Assembly (NCBI GenBank): GCA_019614645.1
Contig: JABWDB010000004.1
Coordinates: 14,322,001 to 14,386,000 of the forward strand
Length of the DNA stretch: 64,000 bases
Direction of reading: 5' to 3'
DNA from: Stratiolaelaps scimitus
Lineage: Eukaryota; Arthropoda; Arachnida; Mesostigmata; Laelapidae
This document shows, piece after piece, positions 33,465-46,057 of this stretch. Made by a program: the position numbers and the translations under genes. Below the pieces are notes generated by a model. That model worked only from the letters and a program-made list of their open reading frames with translations. It ran no database searches and was not told the DNA's origin. How positions within the stretch are numbered: position 1 is the stretch's first letter; each line of letters opens with the position of its first letter.

Positions 33465-34947
33465 TTATTTCAAGAAGAATAAAGAGAAGTGATGAGGGAC
33501 GTACATATTACGTGAGATACATCGAAAAACAATACAACCTAAATACAACCAGGAACATAGTGAAATTGTGATAATAAGAACACAGATGGTGTCAGGTTAT
33601 GTCAGATCACTTAGTCTGCCTTAGTCACCAGCCAATTGGTTGCGTGTGATGAAATCCTCGCGCCGGAACAATTGAGTGGAGAACATCATTAAAGATAAGC
33701 GGATGATGATGACCTTGTGTGTTCGACCTTGTATTTAATGGCCCTTAGACCTTGTGTTTGGCGATGTTCTATCGGTATCTTGAGAACTAACGATTGCAGT
33801 CTTGCTGTCAATTTTTTTTGCCAATATGCGCCAGTTTCAAGAGGGACACTGTATTGCAGTCCCTCGAAGGCGTTGAAGGCGCGCAATAGGCGAACGCTAT
33901 CAAGCCGATGCGGAAACAAGTCGATTTCGGAGAACCCGCTAAGGAACGTAGCTACTTTAAGTATAGCAGCTCAAGCGAAATTTTCGACGACATTCAAGCA
34001 AAAAGCGGGTCTAACTATAATATTAATTATATTCTATATTTTGTACAAATTACATATGAAATAATGAATGTCTTTTCACGGAAAAGGGGCGCCCTTTTTT
34101 TTATTGGCAATTCATATTGATCTTATGTGCTTCATATACAGTGGCCGGGTCAGCTCAAAAGCACGTTTATTGAGCGGAGGGAAGACAACAAATGCTAGAT
34201 ATTTTTTTTATTAAACAATTTATATACAGCAATATTATTACACTATTCGTTGTACCATGCGCTAAGCAAAGCTGTCAATTACTTATCAGTTTTTGAGGAG
34301 CACTGAAAGTAGTTCCCGTTCGACGGTCAATCAACTGTATTTAAAAATATTTATTGACATAATTTGACCTTGAAACGTTATAAAGCCATGTTCGTTTATC
34401 AAAAGGGTCACACCTTCTTGGAATGGTATCTCAGCTATTTGAGACATGACGACAATTTTTTTTTTGTAAATTCGATGTGAGCTGCACGAAATTGTACCCT
34501 GGGGTACCCGTCTCCTTGATCACGGATAGCCCAGTAAGAGACCTTTACATTGCCCTCTGCGAAGGCTGAGTCTGCCACTCTCCGACACCGGAAGGCAATA
34601 TATACATATGTCTATACATCACATAAAATTGATTTAATCAGTTGAAAAATGGTTATACATCAATCATAATAGGTTAAAGATACATTCTAATATTTATTTT
34701 CATTTACTATCCTATTTTTTATTCCCGGCGATAACGGTGGTCGTTCAGCTAATTGACAGCGCGCGAAATATGAGATATACGATGATATATGGTGGATCAA
34801 GTAAATCGCTGGACTCACATTTAATTTTGCTTAAAATGCGCAAAGTTTCCTTTTCTCACATTTGCGATAGTTGCTTCTTTCTCCAGCTTATTGTTCTAAG
34901 TGAACTCTATATGCGATAACGGTCAGCCAGGACAGAGTCAGTTAGCT

Positions 34948-35043
34948 ATGGTTCATCTAGGAGCTGTGCTAACGATTATGTTCTTGTGGATGCCCGCCTC
35001 TGCCGGACCGGACCGCGCAAACAAAATATGTAGAGATACATAG
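34948..35043 (+). CDS. Candidate signal-peptide mini-frame (weak)
   Basis: ATG frame of 31 residues beginning MVHLGAVLTIMFLWMPASA, followed by GPDRANKICRDT and a stop. Charge, hydrophobic core and the final A-S-A fit a secretory signal peptide with cleavage before GPDR. It could be the start of a small secreted peptide whose next exon joins within the frame, or chance. There is no strong splice donor before the stop, and no downstream exon was found. A strong donor sequence, GTAAGTATAA, lies about 110 bp after the stop, outside the frame. Confidence 0.18.
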   Translation: MVHLGAVLTIMFLWMPASAGPDRANKICRDT

Positions 35044-36179
35044 ATACTGTGAAAAGGCCTTATTTTCTCGAGACGGGCCAGCGGCAATTGAGTGCTTTGT
35101 TCGGATTACTCACCCGGACCCAGCCAGCGTTCGCAGCCGTGCGCGCGTTGTGCAAGTAAGTATAACGCTATCCCCGTCGTTGCCGTTGGCAGGCGACCGA
35201 ACGGATGGGACCACCATGGGAGAAAGTGGGACTAAGAGAGAGAGAGAGAGCGAGTGCAACACGACACTCGGCTGCCGACCGGCCGCTGGAAACTTTGTGA
35301 CAAACGCCTCACCCCGGAAAACACTACCAGGCTACTTTTGCGGCTTGCCGGACACTATGATATATCTATGGCCGGTATAATGCATATACACGATCCGAGC
35401 GACGAGAAGCTGAACGAGAAATGGTCGGGCCCTGTTCCGAGTGGGGTTGGAGCTATCCTTGTAGAGAGGGAGGGTGGCATGGAGAGAGATAGAGAGAGGA
35501 AGAGAGCCAAGCAGTGTCGTCTTCTAAGGATCTGCCTCGTTTCTCCTGTTCACAGATAATATTGAGTGCCGTTTTACGTAGACGAAATGATGGTTGTTGA
35601 CATTGGGCGTCATACTAGCATACACAATGAGACTGACGAGGATACTAAATTAATTAAGATCTGTCGATCCAATCAAATCTTAGATTGGATTGATGTGTAG
35701 ATGTTTATGGATTTTCTGTTGGGTGAAGCTGTTAAAAGTTTGGTGCATCTTTAGAGAGGGTTAAGTACTCACGGCGCTTAAAGGAGACGTTAAGGAGCCG
35801 TGATACAATCAATTCGTAATTAGGTATCAAGACCAATTCGCAAAAGAACAGAATTGCTGTATATATAATAGAATAATAATAGAGGCTGTGTTGAAATAAT
35901 TTTACATATATAATATCTACTAGCACATATAAGTATTATGAAAGTTAATATTGAAATTAATAATAATTCACTTCATTGTATCAAAGTTCAAAGTTAGAAA
36001 CTTGGTTGACTTTCACGGAACATTTTGAATCATTTTCTCCGGTACTGTCTTAGAACGTAACGCCGACCTTATTTCTGGTCCGAAGTAATTTATACGACTA
36101 CAAAATGCTAAACCAGATTTAGCTAGAGCACAAAGAATGCCGAAGGAAACCAGTGGAGGCTTCACTGAAGGTTGTGGTC

Positions 36180-36970
36180 TCCCTGTTTTTCTCTCTCTCT
36201 CTCTCTCTCCCTCTCTGAGTACAAGTTGTGAGTGTCCACAATCGCCCCTGAGAGGGTCCCTAACCTTAAACCTAGCAAACCGGCCGAACGCAAAGAGCCT
36301 GAGCCAAGTTGGACCTCTCGTCTACATGACCGTGTTCCTTCTCGACCTCTTTGCTCCTACTTTCTTCTGTCTCGTTGCGTGAGTCGTTTCGTGTGTCCTG
36401 TTGGCTGTGTCGCCCACTCTCAGCGTTCCGAGAGTGAAAGAGAGCCCCGGTGGCGGTAGCGGGGGCGTTCGTCGTTTCATTGACTTGAAATTAGCCCTCG
36501 GGTGGTCATCACAGGAGACAGGACACAAGGAGACGAAGCAGAAGCCCCTCAATCCCTGGGCTGCCGCGTCGTCGTCGTCGTCGCCGCCCTTGTCCTTCCG
36601 CCACGATTCTGCGCTCGTAACGCCCTACACCCCTTCCTTTTTGCGACCCCGTCTAACTTCTCCTTTGCTAGCGTTACCGAACCGACTGTAGAAGCCCGTC
36701 ATCCATTCCTCCCTCTCTCTCTCTCTGTCTCTCTCATTCCTTCTCGTTCCTCCCCTCCTCTCATGCTCACTCTGCCTGTCCAGCCGACGAGAAGCTCAGC
36801 TCCGACCTCTACTCTCTTCTTTAAACTCCTCTTTTCGCCCTCTGTTCGTTCCTCCTCCAACGCGTACGTTCCTTTCCCTCTATTTCTTACTCGCGCCCCC
36901 TCTCCATCTCATTCTCCCTCTCTAGCTCTCGCTGTCCTGCGGGCCCGGGTGGTCCATCCTCTGCTCTCCC
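36180..36970. other. CT-rich block
   Basis: About 800 bp in which the forward strand is strongly enriched in C and T (for example 36705-36770 and 36840-36930). Stops are rare in such DNA, so the open frames here (up to 162 codons at 36502-36990) are Ser/Leu/Pro-rich and not convincing as proteins. The block could be a polypyrimidine tract in transcribed DNA or an H-DNA-forming sequence. Confidence 0.5.
36191..36208. repeat. (CT)9 microsatellite
   Basis: Nine CT units followed by CCTCTCTG. It marks the start of a pyrimidine-rich block. Confidence 0.95.
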
Positions 36971-38100
36971 TGTTCAGAAGAGATGGGTAGGAATTTAATT
37001 TTGTTCCCAGTTGAGTTTCCTCCATCCTGTGTTCATCGTCCATCGTCCGCAGCTAACGCCGCCGCACTCGTGGACTCCATCCGGTCGGTGTCTGCTCAGA
37101 GAGTCCGAGGGAGTCCATACGCGATGCTAGTGAGCCAACGTGCAACGTGGCCTCGCCCTAGCGGGGTACCGCCGAGCCGGGAGGTTGACAGAGAGACTTC
37201 GAGCTTAACCGTGCTTGTGGACAACAGCACCCTCAAGAAATTCTCAGTCCAACTTCTACCCTTGCTCCAGTCTTTCAGATTGGAATGGCGCGGCAGAAAG
37301 GTCCGCGCTGCTTCCGGGACCGCTGCAGGTCTCCGGAACTCTTCGGCCGTAGTCAGTTGCTTGTCACTGGACCAAATTGGATCTTAGCATGTTGAAGGGG
37401 TTGCAGGGCAAGGCCGTCGTTAAGGCGCCCCGACTATGCTGCTGCCCTGGTGGCAGCCAGTGAAACCAGCAATTGACGGTGGTGTGGTTGGTGCACACTG
37501 ATGCGAAGTTGGGGACGACAGGGCGATGGAACGTCCGATTTATGGAGGCGCTGCGCTGCCTCGAGGGCGGGCTTCATGAAGCTAGCCAAGGCCATTGACA
37601 TCGCTCGATCATCGTCTTCGTTGCCAAGGAGCAGCGGGCAAAGCCGACTGGATAGCCAGGCCATGCCCGAGTCGGGACCCGGCACCACCGGCTGACTCGC
37701 CGGGTGTATCGTCGATTTGTTCGTGTCCGGAGAACTCGTCGTCCAGTCTTTTCCTTCGTTGTCCAGTTTCCTTTCAGCTTCTTAACCTTCTCTGATGATG
37801 TCGCACGCGAGCGAACGAGCGAGACTTACCCCATTCCCAGCGTCTCTCAGAGGCACTGTGTACGTGAGGACAATCTCGTTGAGCTCAGTCGCCACCGCGA
37901 TCGTAATTGGGAACAGCCTGGGACAGTTTGAACCTACCGACAGGAATGGAAGCTGGCCAGAGGACCTCTGCTCCATAGTCCAACCCATCTCTGTGACCCA
38001 TGTTCCTACCGTCGAGACATCTGGAGTGACGAGCCAATGGCGCCCGGGTTTACTTGAAACTTAGCGGCAGCCGTAGCGGTGGCGGCGGTGGTGCTAGTAG
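36970..38100. other. GC-rich, CpG-rich stretch
   Basis: Moderately GC- and CpG-rich, with frames of 60-134 codons on both strands and no recognisable domain. It could contain a promoter or 5' untranslated exon. No core-promoter motif was distinctive enough to call. Confidence 0.35.
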
Positions 38101-38943
38101 CAACAGCAGTTTGGCAGAGACAACATCTGCACTGTTGTCTGGTTCTCAAAAAGCCAGAAGAGTCGATCTTATTTCATTTAGACTTTGTCTAACATCTATT
38201 GTGCAGTCCAGATTGGGCTTCATTGATTAAACGTCGTAAACGAAAACGAAATCTGCCTGTAAAAGACAGCGGAAGGTCATCAAATTGCCCGACGTTCACT
38301 AGACAGCATTGTTAAGGAAGAATACGAGTTACCAGTATGACTGTTTACCCTCACGAAATTGTAAAGCGTCAAGCGTATCTCCGATTAGAATACAAATGCC
38401 GATAACAAACTAGTAACAGTGAACAATTTGATGGTGAAAGCTGTTCATCATCGACGTCGATGCAAGCAACCGCGACAATGGTAGCAAATTCATTTTTTCA
38501 CTGAAGTATTCTGGGTTCTGAAGAATCAAGTGAACTTTACTTAACCAGATGTGGCGAGGAGCCTCATTCATTTGAGGACACTTAGATTTAATTCAACAAA
38601 ATTAGCACTTTACTAGCGATAGCCATTAAATATTCGTCAGCCGGATAATTCGCTTGCTACAAGGAATGTGCTCTCGTGGCGCGATGAAGTTTACCCCAAA
38701 CTTTCTCTATGTCCAAGAGCGGTTCAACGTCGTTTCGTGATAGAGACATTGGTGCTAATCCACATGAGTATTTTGCGTTCTGCCCTTTCATTGAACAAAC
38801 ATCACGATCAGTAGAACTGTTAGCTATAGCTTATAACTTTTATTCTCACTTCGAACCACGCACTTTGAAGACCAAGTGTTCTGTGCTCGCAGGCGAGTAT
38901 AAGACTCGCTCGTCTACCAATAGGCAAATATTCAGCAGAAGCA

Positions 38944-39012
38944 TCAAAGCACACCCACGCATATATATATATATATATATGTATATATATTATGTGCGTG
39001 GGTGCGCTTTGA
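38944..39012. repeat. Inverted repeat with TA-repeat centre
   Basis: TCAAAGCACACCCACGCA (38944-38961) pairs with TGCGTGGGTGCGCTTTGA (38995-39012) over 18 bp with one mismatch. The centre is a (AT)n tract that is itself self-complementary, so the whole 69 bp can fold into one long hairpin. A further (AT)n tract follows at 39011-39028. The structure resembles a miniature foldback element around an AT microsatellite or a microRNA-precursor-like hairpin. Confidence 0.8.
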
Positions 39013-40592
39013 TATATATATATATATTCAGAGCTATGCACCGACGACAATAATAAGCTCATGGCAATAATAAACTTTTCTTTTAGCTCTCTCGAATTCG
39101 TTGCTCTCTCACTCGCTCTGTCTTTCATTCACCCCATGCATCCGGTGGCCCGTACGCCCAACTCGGTGGAGTGAGCGCTGCATCACCAGCTAGATTGCCA
39201 CCGTGTCTTGCAAGGGTGGAAAAGCCTCCCGCTATTTTGCTGCCCGTACTGGTCAGTGCCCTCGCTGACCTGCCGGGCACTGCCAGTTAGGTCAGTCCCT
39301 TCGCTCGTCGTCCCAGCTCAGACATTGCCTAAACCGTGCAGCACCAGCAGCTTTCTTGACCCCCCCCCACCTCCCTCGTATGAATGGAGGGAATTACAAT
39401 CTATTGAGTAAGAGGGTGGCGACGAAGGGCAGGACGCGAGAGATCGGTAGTAGAATTCGTTACGAATTCACCTTCATATCAGCTTGCAAACAGGCTTACA
39501 CACGAAGAGATACCACCCGTATCGATGACTCCAGCGGATGAACCGTGGGCCAACGGCTTCTCAGGGCTACAGATAAGAAGGAGTCACCCCTCTCACCCGC
39601 CCCGGCGGTGTAATCATCTTGCCTTGTATCCGTACACCTACTAAACCACTGCGGACCTTTGTTTTCCCTATTTCCATGCGGAGCAAATAAACTCCTGTAG
39701 CCAAGCAATAACAGACAGAGACTACTTGTACAATATGCTACCGGTGCTTGTTGCTGTTAGTGTCCAGGGCTAATGGTGACAATGCAATTTGTGTTACTAA
39801 CATCGACATATCATTGTCGCTTTGCAAGCGTAACCTAGATGATTTTCCTAGCATTGAGGATAAATTATTACCATAATTAGTGGGTCATTATGAGTGAGGT
39901 TATGACTGACTAGGGGGGCGTTATTGGTTTCATCGTATAAAGACAATTCGTCTCTAACGAAACAAAAAGAGTTAAATTAACCAGCCACAGACTAGTAGTA
40001 GTAGTAGCCATGGTAGTTGTTGTGTAGAATAGTACAAATAGATCAGTTACAGCGTCTTACAACAAAAATAACGCTCAATTCCACTCGGATTCTAAAATAT
40101 CAGCGTGAGTGAGCATTGAGCAAGCTGCGAAACGAGTGGACGTGGTACCCAAGGACCGTCTTAGCCACCGCTGCGTCACCACGCCCGAGGCAAAATATTG
40201 TTGACTTTGCGCTTCCGGCTTTGGTGTCTTCCTATATGGCTGCTGCTGGTTACACAAGCCCTTGAGATTTACCCTGTTCACTGACATAAAAATCTCAGTA
40301 CCAGCTCCGCCGAGTCTGTAATTAATCGAGAGGGAGGCACTGACTATGAATTATCCAATTTGAAAAAGATACTTATTAAATTATACTACAATAACGAGAA
40401 GAAAGCATACTGTATCACGTAGCATCATTGCAGTATTGGAAATTATTATAATATACTGAGATGCCCGAAATGTCATTGATTTCGCACATCCCTGCAGTTA
40501 TTTTCTTCTTCCAGTCTAGAGAACACAACTTCTCTTTCTTACTACAATTATTACAACAGGACACATCGGTTGTACCTCGTTCCTGTCCCTGA

Positions 40593-40619
40593 GTCTGATC
40601 AGGTCTAATCCGATCAGAC
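40593..40619. repeat. 8-bp inverted repeat
   Basis: GTCTGATC (40593-40600) and GATCAGAC (40612-40619) are perfectly complementary with an 11-nt loop. Short enough to be coincidental. Confidence 0.5.
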
Positions 40620-40781
40620 GGCTACGCAAAGCTCTGTTTCGAGGCAAATCTTATTCACGTCTCTTCGGCACCAGACAGACCAACATATATCGATAGCGAT
40701 ATGGATACTATACATTTATATCTATACAAAATACGTATGTAGGTGTGTTCGTGCTTCGAGCCCCGACAGGACATTTATCAG

Positions 40782-40817
<36 letters not shown>
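40782..40817. repeat. (TA)n microsatellite
   Basis: 36 bp of alternating TA with one phase slip (TATTATA). Confidence 0.95.
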
Positions 40818-42094
40818 GTAATGTAGGTCATTAACAAGGATTAGTACTCCTTTATTTTACGAAAAATCTACTGTTTTCCACCAAATTCATAACGGGATAG
40901 CACCGGCTATCAGAAATTTCCTTGTTTCGGTACGTTGTGCTATTCGAGAGATTCACATCCGTCGTGCGGCCCAAACTACGGCCCCTCTAAGTTAGATCTG
41001 GGCCAACGGTTTTAAAGTCGATTTTTTGTTGTACTGACATCTTGTTAGATTTCGTCTGCTTGCCTTTCATACTTGCAGTTGCGTTTCTGCGATCAGTAGA
41101 CTTGTGGATGTAGCCCTTTGCATTTGTGTTTTTCTCCAAAGCCTAACAACCGCGTTCAACTACTAGAGTAACCAAGTCAGGCCCTACTTTGCACAGAACC
41201 GTTTGCAGGTACTTTCTGTATTAGCTAGCCTTTCTCGTTTGTGGGTGAAGTAAGAGAATGACGTCTACAAAATGTATATTCGAATTGCATGCTTCTAGTA
41301 GTTGGAACGAATGCAGCCGCTCCAGATGACGAAATTTGCACACCAAACTGGAAGACCGATAACCCCTCCGAAGTAGACCATTCGCAGTGAGATTGAATCA
41401 ATTGTTCTAGACTTCCTGTATATAATAGAACAAGCGATAGGTTGTGTTACAAAGTTAGATATGGGTTATATGTGTGCAAATCGGCCAACGTTCTTGAAAT
41501 AGATGGCAATCGGCGAGAACGGCTTTCAAATTTTCAGCAAAATTACTTAATCTTCAAGCGAAGTTGGACTTAAAGATAGATCTCGTCATAGCTTTAGCTG
41601 TCGTCGACCAATTTTTCTGCAGTTCAATTGCTTATGTTTAATTATTCTCTGGCCCTTTTGTCTCACTTGCTAAGTTATCGACTGTTAATTCTACAATAGA
41701 CCTGCTAGGTCTATGGCAGGGTTAAGATCGATAATTTAGCAAGTATATGTACATAAATTCAATGCCTTATCATCAATACAATCGGGATTCAGTTTCGATA
41801 ACAAATGTGAATCGGCGGACTGGCGCGCCAGGTACATGTTTTTAGGCCTGACGCAATATTTCAATATAGAATAAACAACTTCGATGGGATTTTATTGCCT
41901 GGCTTGCTTTTCCTTCCTCCAATAATGTATCGCTTGACAGTTGCATCTATTCTACAATATACGCCAATAAATAACACTCAATGGGAAACGCACCTTCGCG
42001 TCAAGTGAGTTCCTTAAAGCATGCTTTATCCATTCTTGTCGTCTGCTCTACTCTTCACTCAATATCTCTTATTTTTTGCATCCTTTTTAACTCC

Positions 42095-42110
42095 ATATAT
42101 ATATATATAT
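42095..42110. repeat. (AT)8 microsatellite
   Basis: Eight pure AT units. Confidence 0.9.
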
Positions 42111-42728
42111 GTCTTTTGTAATGCGGATTTGAAGGAAGCCTGGCTCAGTATCTTTGGACTTTATTGTGGTCCTTTTTCACTGCGCTACTCTCAGGATGGC
42201 GGGTTTTTAGCTGAGTCAGGCAGAAGGGCGAGACCAGAAAATATATTATCCTCCATCTTAATGCACGGCGACAGAGCTATGTCTGTTGACAAGGGGATGA
42301 ACGATGTTGATCAACGCAAGCGATGATACTTTAGAGAGACTACTGCCCTCGTTCAGCTACCAGAAAAAAATGAATGGTGCAGCACATAGTATCAGCACAA
42401 CTCATGGGTGTAGCCTCAAAGGTTACCAAGAGGGCTCCGTATTCCTAAATGTCAAAATACCATAGCTAGAATCGTAAGAAAAAAAATGTATATGTGGCAG
42501 CAGTTAACGTTCCAACTGAACAAACCAACTATGCGCCTTATATGGGAGATACTGTTAACGGGAATTTTTTATATTTACAAAGAGGCACGTTCAGCGGGAA
42601 TATTGCAATACAGCAGATGAGAATTATTCACTTACTTTCGAAATTTATTGTAGCAACTGAGCAATATATAGAGGTCTAGATATTTTTAATGTGTACTTCG
42701 GATATCAACTTTTTTTTTACCACTACCG

Positions 42729-42759
42729 CTTCTTGAAGGTATACCACACCTTCAAGAAG
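42729..42759. repeat. Perfect 12-bp stem hairpin
   Basis: CTTCTTGAAGGT (42729-42740), a 7-nt loop ATACCAC, then ACCTTCAAGAAG (42748-42759). All twelve pairs are Watson-Crick. This is the strongest short stem-loop in the window. In a bacterium it might pass for a terminator, but there is no U tract and no gene beside it, so no role is assigned. Confidence 0.85.
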
Positions 42760-43362
42760 AACGCGTTATCCACTTGAACCTTTTATTGAGAACTCGTGAA
42801 TGGCCAAGCATCCATTCGCCACTTGCAGACTGCCGCAGGAACAAAAGAAAAATAGTTTTGTTTAACAAAAAAAATAGCCTACTCGTATGCAATTTAAGCT
42901 TCCCGAACAGCTGCGTCGAAGATCGAACGCAACGGACGTTTCGAATGGTATGGCCGACCTAGTTCATGAGGAAAAAAAAAGCTAAAACAGATCTTCCTGT
43001 TGCAGATGCATTGACAACAAATGACAACCTTGAGGCTACAAGTTGACAACATACAATACAACATACGAGGTTTTTGTTCTGTTCCTCCGAACCCCTCGGG
43101 GAAGTCATGTGATCATGTTTACGTAGATCTAGCGAACGGAGCAGCGTGATCCACGTAAAGGCAGACATTGCCTGCTAGACGTCATCTCGTTTCATTTATC
43201 TCTTGCTAACATCGAGCCGGGCTGGCTACGGCGGCTTTTCGGAAAGCTGGCGGTTCATCTATTCTCGTAGAGTCTCCCGTCAAACGGATACCGACGCCAA
43301 AAGGGATAGCAGCATTCTGCTATAATAATGCATTGCGTTACCTTTTTCCCGTCCAAACCGGT

Positions 43363-43380
43363 CTACCTACCTACCTACCT
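43363..43380. repeat. (CTAC)n tetranucleotide repeat
   Basis: Four and a half CTAC units. Confidence 0.92.
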
Positions 43381-45911
43381 TTCTGCACAATCGATTTCTG
43401 TACGCGGGGGGGCCCGGCCAGAGTCGTGTCGAAATCGAGCTGGACGTTGATCATTTTTGGCAATCTGTTACAATCTTGTTCTCATCCAGCTTAACGAATT
43501 AACACACACGCGGATCATTGTAACGAGATATAATAACGAGATATCAAAGTGAGCATCTTTTTCTGTCTATTATTCCGGTTTTTTATCCGCTTTCAAGTTG
43601 AACTCATTTACGTCGTGACTGCCCGTGTTCGAAAATGACAGACTTCCTTGATTGTCAGTTCGCTCCTTCGACTTTAATGTTTCATTTCTGAATCCCGATG
43701 CTCTAATTCGATCTGTCGTTCGAACATCTAATTCTTCACATTGTAATAGTACTATTGGTAACATTATTTTTTATTTTTTCTTTTTTCGAGCTGACCCTTA
43801 GCTGTTCCCCTATCTGACAGGCCTCAGCTCTTAACCTATATTGGTACCATTATTGACCCAATTATCGTCATCATTATTATGATTATTATCACTTGCGGTA
43901 TGACAATTCATTGTCTCCGCCCAGCTGGAGAAGTGACTCTTTCGTGTCGTTGATTTTTATTTCAGGTGACGATAATTTTTTTGCTGGAAACGAGGGCTTC
44001 GCACAAACACACTATCTTCAAGACCTGCTCATTCTAAGACAATTCGTTCGATGATATTTTCCTATGATTGGTAGAATCTACATCTGGTTTCCACACCATC
44101 GTTCAGTTTAACCTTCATAGTATTCTATCTCTATAGTATGCAAAAGAAGAGCACACCCGTGGGGCCTGGGTGTAATAGCATACGCTTAAAATCACAAACC
44201 CTTTCGCGTTCCCTATAAATCAAGGTGCTGTGCTATTCGCTCCCGCCAATGATGTTCGGCACTTGAATCATTTCGTTTTTTTATTTCACTTGATATGTCA
44301 CGCAAATAATGAGATCGGCAACCAAATGTAATTTCTTTTAGCCCGTGCCGGGATTTTCACGTTGCGATCTGTGTTTCACGTCATTTTGTAATTTAGAAAA
44401 AAAAATAGGGAAAATATACTTTCGAGCTTGCTGCTACTCAAGTTTACCCTCTGCCAGAAGGACAAGGTCGTCGGCAAATACTCGTATACTAAGCTTTAAG
44501 CACTCTTCAACTAAAGACGTATACAAGTAAACAATAAACAAAAGAAAACGAAACGAAGGAAACCCCCGTCTTAATGCCTATATTAAACGACTTAACCTTG
44601 TGACACTGTGGTGAAAATATTGTATTTGTGTAGCACCTTTCGTAGATATGAAAAAAAAAATCTGTGTCCATGCTTCCTTTTCATTTTAACCCAAAAAAAC
44701 GGCTGCTTTTCCTGCCTCGTTTCAGCACCCAGCTCTAAGTTCACATTGTCACAACCCTATAGTGTCTTATAATTAATTCCATTTGATGGCTCGTCTCGCA
44801 CAATGGCACCTGATATCATATACGCAGTGCTAGTAATTGTAAAAGTCAGTTACTATTTTTTCAACTTACTGTTGAATCAGGTTCTGGCTTTGGTGTAAAT
44901 GTCACCTCACAATAATTACCTCAGCACAAGTTGTACATGTACAATTGCAATGTTTCTTATATTTTCATCTGTTTTCAAGGATTTACCAATCTCGATTAGC
45001 TATGACGGTCCAATCTAAAGTTACCGCTGATAACAACCGCAAATTATGCAAGCCGGAAGCCGCTGAGCGCGAAGCTCCTGTACTGGAATGAATTCTTATC
45101 TTAGTGTTATCAGCGTCGCCTTACGGTGTTGCGAGTGTCGGACGGGTATAGTTAAGCTATCTCCCGCTCCCGGCGTTCTAACAACATCGGCCACATGGGT
45201 ACATTGCAATAGCTTTATTGCCAAGATGTCGCTAGGATCGCTCCCGAACCGTTGTGGTAACCTACTTATGCCAATGTACGCTGCGGTGCGGTTTGTTCGG
45301 TGATCCAATCGAGCCATCGAGTCAGTCAACGATTGGCCAAGCCCGTCAATTTCACGGGCGGAGACGAGACTTTTATTTTGGTCGAGTTGGAAATCGCGTT
45401 TGGCTTCGAGAGTGCGTCATTCGATGTATAAATGCACTAATCACAGTACGTATCATTGTTAGATGTCTAATATCTGTATATAACATAATTTTATTATGAA
45501 CGTAATCTATTGGAATTCCTTCATGAAAGTTAATTGAAATATTAAGTTACTCCAGGTTCAAGTATAGGGGAGCAATGTCGATATTTTTATATTTTGCCGG
45601 ATCTTGGAAACAGTTGGTAAGGTTGCCGGACCGTTTACCGTCATTGCACAGTCGAGGACTAATACAGAGGAACTATTTCCAGAGCCTAAATATCTAACTT
45701 CACGTTGGCTGAATATTATAACTCTTATTAGAATCGTTGGCGCGTTCGGTATTGCACGTAACATGCACAATTTAACATCAAAATGTTGCCTTATTTATCA
45801 TTTTTAATTTGATTGCTCCACTCCAATGTATCTGTAGTGGTAGTCACGGTGTATGGTGCTGATAGCTCCTGTATTTCGCAATCCGCCAAGTCCAAACGTC
45901 ATACAATATAC

Positions 45912-46057
45912 ATATATATATATATATATATGTCTGGGCCAAAAGTAGGCTCACACCGGGTGAGACGTAAGCTCTCAGCTGGGAAAATGTAGGCTTCTGG
46001 TTAAAGCAGATGGTTCTACAAACTGTAGGCCAACTCCTATATATATATATATATATA
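45912..46057. repeat. Unique 106-bp segment flanked by two AT tracts
   Basis: (AT)10 at 45912-45931 and (TA)10 at 46038-46057 bracket 106 bp that begins GTCTGGGCCAAAAGTAGGC. The CTGGGCCAAAAGTA start is reminiscent of Tc1/mariner terminal repeats next to a TA target. GTAGGC occurs three times in the segment as direct, not inverted, copies. No transposase and no matching inverted end were found, so an element fragment is only a possibility. The AT microsatellites themselves are certain. Confidence 0.5.

Larger units (their letters stand above)
31000..34900. other. Non-coding stretch, nothing recognised
   Basis: Mixed to AT-rich DNA with short AT microsatellites (33343-33358 and 33445-33464). 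Open frames do not exceed about 115 codons and match no family I know. TACAGTGGCCGGG near 34138 begins like a Tc1-type terminal repeat, but no matching inverted end was seen. Confidence 0.55.
40820..45900. other. Non-coding stretch, nothing recognised
   Basis: AT-rich sequence. It holds the (AT)8 tract at 42095-42110, the hairpin at 42729-42759 and a (CTAC)n tract at 43363-43380. Frames at 42021-42326, 45088-45329 and 45558-45807 are 67-101 codons on one or both strands and resemble no family I know. Confidence 0.55.

Noticed and set aside
34138..34175. TACAGTGGCCGGG, which begins like a Tc1-type terminal repeat.
   Set aside because: No complementary end and no transposase remnant were found within several kilobases.
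42729..42759. The hairpin as a rho-independent terminator.
   Set aside because: There is no U-rich tract after it, and the window is eukaryotic.
45330..45400. DWPSPS, resembling the DWPxxSPDLNPIE block of Tc1 transposases.
   Set aside because: The sequence after it does not give PDLNPIE in any frame, and the upstream DNA lacks the DNAPxH block.
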